Source: Owenia fusiformis (taxonomy: Eukaryota; Annelida; Polychaeta; Sabellida; Oweniidae). Taken from it: a DNA stretch of 64,000 nucleotides. The notes under the pieces are model-generated. The model did not search any database. It was not told the origin of the DNA and was given only the letters and a program-made list of their open reading frames with translations. Made by a program: the position numbers and the translations under genes. The stretch covers positions 4,118,109-4,182,108 of the forward strand of contig CAIIXF020000003.1 of the NCBI GenBank assembly GCA_903813345.2. Reading direction: 5' to 3'. Position 1 is the stretch's first letter. The number at the start of each line of letters is the position of its first letter. Positions 61,742 through 64,000 of the stretch are shown here, piece after piece.

Positions 61742-63463
61742 CCTCCCTCCCTCCCTCCCTCCCTCCCTCCCTCCCTCCCTCTCTCTCTCTCTCTCTCTTA
61801 TATGGACCTCATTTTCTATTCATTATGAGACGGTATTATATATCTTCAATTATTTTATTCGGGACAGTGAACTGCAGTAGTTGCGTAAATATAATGGGCA
61901 AAATACATTCACAAAATTGTTCTAAAAGCAAGCGTATTTTCAGGCTTGAGAGGGCTGCCTACTATGCGAGACGTGATAAATCAAAGGAAAATCCTAAGAA
62001 ATATCTTAGTATTATCATCGATGGAATGGATCAGGCCAAAACGTCCCTTCCTCATTTTATTGGAAAGAAATCTAAGGTACTGGCAACATGGATGGGTTTT
62101 CAATAATTATAACTGACTTCAATTTACACAACTGAATACTTCAGTAATTAAACACTCATTTTTACAATTGTTCATGGTCCTAGAATGTTATGGCACTTAG
62201 CAGCTTATAATTCACATTAGCATTACACGTGGCCATTATCAACAGGACACTTACCTAAAGGTTAATTGATCAGCTCTGCATTTGAGGGGTAAAACATTGA
62301 TTTAGACTTTTCATGTAAGGGAGCGGTAAACATTGGATTGTTACAAACGGCTGCATAGGTTAATTAAAGGGGCAAAGAGGTCTGTAGAGAGAAAATTATT
62401 TTTTTTACTTTTTCTGAGCTACCGGGGCAGCATTTGGCTTAACATCTTTTTTGACATATATGTTTTCTTAATATGTATGGATAATCTATCAATGTCAGCA
62501 TTAAGAAGTGTAAATTCAGTTCAAAGCTTCTTTAAAGGGAGTCCCACTCAAATATTTTTAAGATCATTCACGTTTCAAGAGGAATATCAGCTAAAATAAA
62601 GTTCATACATGATTGTTTTGGAGAAAATTAAAACATATGTTAGTCTTGATGAAATGTCCAAAATTGTATACATTTTGACACTGGTTCATGGTCGTTGAAT
62701 GGCCCCTTTGCACTAATTGTTACACCTTTAAATATTCATAGAAAATAAGACTTATTCGTTTGTCCCATTAATTGAAAGTTTGTACAAGCTGGGGGGGGGG
62801 TATACCGTATCCTCAATACATTAAATAATTCGATATTTCGATTTCAGGATTTGAATCCGCAACACTTCCTAAAGGTGCACGTATCTGGGGTCCTCAACCA
62901 TGGAACAAAGGAAGCATTGACGTATATTGATTTGTTTGAGTACCCACATGATTCCAACTTGGTGATGAATATTTTAAACAAAATTATTCTGGATATCCAT
63001 ATGACCAAGGTAATAACGTTTAATCCACACAGAAATTCTCTATAATGGGTAAATCAAGATCTAGAGAAGGCGAACTATATTTCTTACATATCATTGTGAA
63101 ATAATTCCTGGAATAAAGTAAGGACTTTTTGGAATTTTTACAAAATTGACATACCAAGGAATGATATGAGCCCAAAATATAATACAATTGAAACACTTTT
63201 TGTTTTGCTTGCTCTCTAAAATCCGATTCTCTCTCAAATAGCAAACTATAATAATTATATCATATTATAAAATAGCCTAACACGAATCACTCTGCATCCG
63301 AGAATTACGTAATATAATTATGTCGTATAGATCAATGTCTTCATTTTAGGGTTGCCATCCTCCTATATTATACCTACAGGCTGATAATTGTTATCGAGAA
63401 AACAAGAACAAGTATTTGCTAGGATTCCTCGATATGTTGGTACACGCAAGAATATTTCACGAG
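54531..63463 (+). CDS. Ubiquitin-like domain fused to a DUF7869-like domain (partial, 3' end beyond window)
   Basis: Exons: 54531-55103, 55542-56442, 60313-60923, 61439-61560, 61944-62076, 62848-63009, 63350-63463. All junctions are in phase (872 residues so far). Order: a hydrophobic N-terminus; a WPWRPLFYP-containing region; a ubiquitin-like domain (141-214) ending LMGLKGG; a Ser/Asp-rich linker with CNCNGACNCH and repeated FE-SSPID motifs; a Cys-containing helical region (CSNRC..., INVCSLCWRAIY); a basic RRQR/ERAAYYARRDKSKEN stretch; then a domain with IIIDGMDQ (D762, D765), EYPHDSN (H814, D815) and LYLQADNCYRENKN (D846, E851). The last pattern resembles uncharacterised DUF7869-type proteins, where similar Asp motifs recur. 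I infer, without proof, a metal-dependent RNase H-like or transposase-like fold. The gene continues past 64 kb. Confidence 0.8.
55196..55439 (+). mobile_element. MITE, GGGGCGTAGCC family, copy 3, inside intron 1 of the Ubl gene
   Basis: Left end CAGGGGCGTAGCCAGCTTTC, right end CTGGCTACGCCTATG, poly-G tract after the left end. It occupies more than half of a 438-bp intron that splits the Ubl domain. Confidence 0.85.
55542..56442 (+). CDS. Ubl-DUF7869 gene, exon 2 (Ubl C-terminus, Ser-rich linker)
   Basis: It opens IIHQEQIEHDEMNIYVLMGL then KGG, completing a 74-residue ubiquitin-like domain ending in Gly-Gly, followed by VRQTSTPSRSD. The rest is low complexity: CNCNGACNCH, four imperfect repeats of a RDSVYFEPSSPIDS type, and SSSSESDSSESS. 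The donor AG|GTATG at 56443 leaves phase 1, matched by exon 3. Confidence 0.82.
56643..56795 (+). pseudogene. Relic duplicate of exon 5 (DUF7869-like) in intron 2
   Basis: 56714-56776 is almost identical to 62029-62092 in functional exon 5 (it includes GATCAGGCCAAAACGTCCCT), and extends past the donor. The upstream part is only weakly similar. The donor GT is changed (TTAGATACTGG instead of AAGGTACTGG) and the IIIDGMD codons are lost, so it cannot be spliced or work as the original. High identity over 63 bp suggests recent duplication or gene conversion. Confidence 0.8.
57520..57926. mobile_element. Foldback element, 407 bp
   Basis: Arms of about 190 bp: ACGCGGTACTAACTTCGACC on the left pairs with GGTCGAAGTTAATACCGCGT on the right. 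AAACGGTGC... and GGTCCCCAGCTGT/ACAGCTGGGGACC form inner arms around the centre near 57722. No clear target duplication seen. Confidence 0.9.
58321..58434. mobile_element. MITE, about 114 bp
   Basis: TAGCCTTGCCCAAGTCGGT and ACCGACTTGGGCAAGGCTA are inverted arms. The outer TACAGTAG/CTGTAATA edges and flanking TA suggest a Tc1/mariner-type MITE. Confidence 0.85.
59278..59792. mobile_element. Non-autonomous TIR element, 515 bp
   Basis: 16-bp ends AATGGAGAGGTTAAGC (59278-59293) and GCTTAACCTCTCCATT (59777-59792). The interior is GC-richer than the surroundings and has no open frame of note. Confidence 0.75.
60313..60923 (+). CDS. Ubl-DUF7869 gene, exon 3 (Cys-containing helical region)
   Basis: Acceptor TTTATTTCAG; two bases complete an Ala codon from exon 2. 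It encodes 203 residues with CIATNHCSNRCHEI, a helical FWTKNFIQRNQWLLYEIRL segment, INVCSLCWRAIYMIPKHAFYKC and a segment with DEIWLPYKTEWKDVYSKYKE. The 'C-x-x-F/W-x-x-x-(Y/L)xI' block is characteristic of the N-terminal half of DUF7869-type animal proteins as I remember them. Donor GTGAGT, phase 0. Confidence 0.82.
61439..61560 (+). CDS. Ubl-DUF7869 gene, exon 4 (basic linker)
   Basis: Acceptor GATTTCAG, donor GTATGA. Encodes CARCTLLERQEEGAKTKERK and further basic residues up to ALHDRRQ. It may bind nucleic acid or form a nuclear signal. It was found by phase and splice sites only, since no ATG frame covers it. Confidence 0.78.
61698..61799 (+). repeat. (CT)n-(CCCT)n-(CT)n microsatellite
   Basis: A compound microsatellite in intron 4, about 100 bp. 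The serine/proline/leucine-rich open frames across it are artefacts. Confidence 0.95.
61944..62076 (+). CDS. Ubl-DUF7869 gene, exon 5 (IDGMDQ motif)
   Basis: The acceptor ATTTTCAG is followed by one base completing Arg, then ERAAYYARRDKSKEN and SIIIDGMDQAKTSLPHFIGK; donor GTACTG, phase 0. D762 and D765 are candidate metal ligands. A relic copy lies in intron 2. Confidence 0.85.
62848..63009 (+). CDS. Ubl-DUF7869 gene, exon 6
   Basis: Acceptor CGATTTCAG, 54 codons, donor GTAATA, phase 0 at both ends. Contains FLKVHVSGVLNHGTKEALTY and a EYPHDSNLVMNILNKI segment with conserved His and Asp. Confidence 0.85.
63350..63463 (+). CDS. Ubl-DUF7869 gene, exon 7 (DN-C-ENKN motif)
   Basis: Acceptor TTCATTTTAG, 38 codons, donor GTATCA, phase 0. 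Encodes PPILYLQADNCYRENKNKYL and GFLDMLVHARIFHE. The Q-x-D-N-C-x-x-E-N-K-N block is the most recognisable signature of the family. The next exon is not in the window. Confidence 0.85.
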
Positions 63464-64000
63464 GTATCAATTATTTTCAATTAAAAGTTAAATGGGATAT
63501 TTAGGAGAGACTTATATTAAGTTGGATATCCACCCTCCCCCTAAAACTTAATTCTTAAAATATAGAAAATCGAGTCTGAGGATTGAAATGAAAAAAAGTA
63601 AAGTTTGCCCAATACATGATGGAAATCGGCAACAAAGTTCAGCAACATTTTTCAAGGATGATGATTAGCTTTTAAATATGTATATAAATTAGTCATTCCA
63701 ATGCTACATTTCATGTCGCTTTACTATATTTTTGAAGGCAGTAAAACTCAGATTTTATGAAATTCCCAACATTCATTTTTCGGATGGAAACATTTCAGTG
63801 TTGAACCCACCCCCATTTGTTACGTTTCTAAACAGACTTTGAAATTTTGACGTCTCCCCTTAGCTGACCAGTATTCGTAAGCTTATTTTGTAACAAAGTC
63901 GAATAAGGTTTAGAAGCATAATCATTCATTTAAGTTCTAGAGATTTATTTAAAATGGAAAATCATACATTGCACGGTGCTTTAAGCAACCTGTGTGTAAA
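63464..64000 (+). other. Intron of the Ubl-DUF7869 gene, nothing recognised
   Basis: AT-rich; no further exon of the gene could be found up to the window end. Confidence 0.5.

Noticed and set aside
61648-62106. ORF with long SLSLSL/PSLPPS tract joined to exon 5
   Set aside because: Reads through the microsatellite and past an acceptor; only 61944-62076 is exon.

Overview
This is an AT-rich eukaryotic (metazoan) nuclear window with GT/AG introns, very long introns and many small inverted-repeat transposons and minisatellites. The gene families (a beta-1,3-glycosyltransferase, a 21-finger C2H2 protein, a Friend-of-GATA homologue with its NuRD-binding N-terminus) and the repeat texture fit a marine invertebrate, most likely a lophotrochozoan such as a mollusc. 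The phylum is an inference.

Layout. 1-2.8 kb: non-coding, with one MITE. 2.80-3.90 kb (-): single-exon type II Golgi glycosyltransferase. 5.76-10.63 kb (-): one huge exon of a C2H2 zinc-finger protein whose 5' exon(s) lie upstream. 13.28 kb (+): a 40-nt first coding exon of a FOG/ZFPM homologue (MSRRKQ... motif). Its second coding exon is at 37.69 kb and holds the start of the PR-like domain. The intervening 24.4-kb intron is filled with an inverted-repeat family, a LINE fragment and several minisatellites. No later FOG exon is visible in the window.

39.5-63.5 kb is the most unusual part. A minus-strand gene of at least 14 coding exons (54.43 to 40.81 kb) encodes a ParB/sulfiredoxin-fold-like domain followed by a long Lys/Glu-rich, coiled-coil-like tail. 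Only 96 bp separate its ATG from the ATG of a plus-strand gene (54.53 kb to beyond the window). That gene encodes a ubiquitin-like domain ending in Gly-Gly, a Ser/Asp-rich linker, a Cys-containing region and an Asp-rich domain that I recognise as resembling the uncharacterised 'DUF7869' group. About 0.85 kb beyond the ParB-like gene's stop codon lies an array of eight 16-bp palindromes (consensus GGTGTCTATGGACACC) with unrelated spacers.

Working hypothesis (inference): the divergent ParB-like / Ubl-DUF7869 pair, with or without the palindrome array, is a little-described eukaryotic module. It may be a large mobile element or a domesticated derivative, apparently sitting inside or just downstream of the FOG locus. 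Splice phases support both gene models; one exon of the ParB-like gene is unresolved, and the right end of the module is outside the window.
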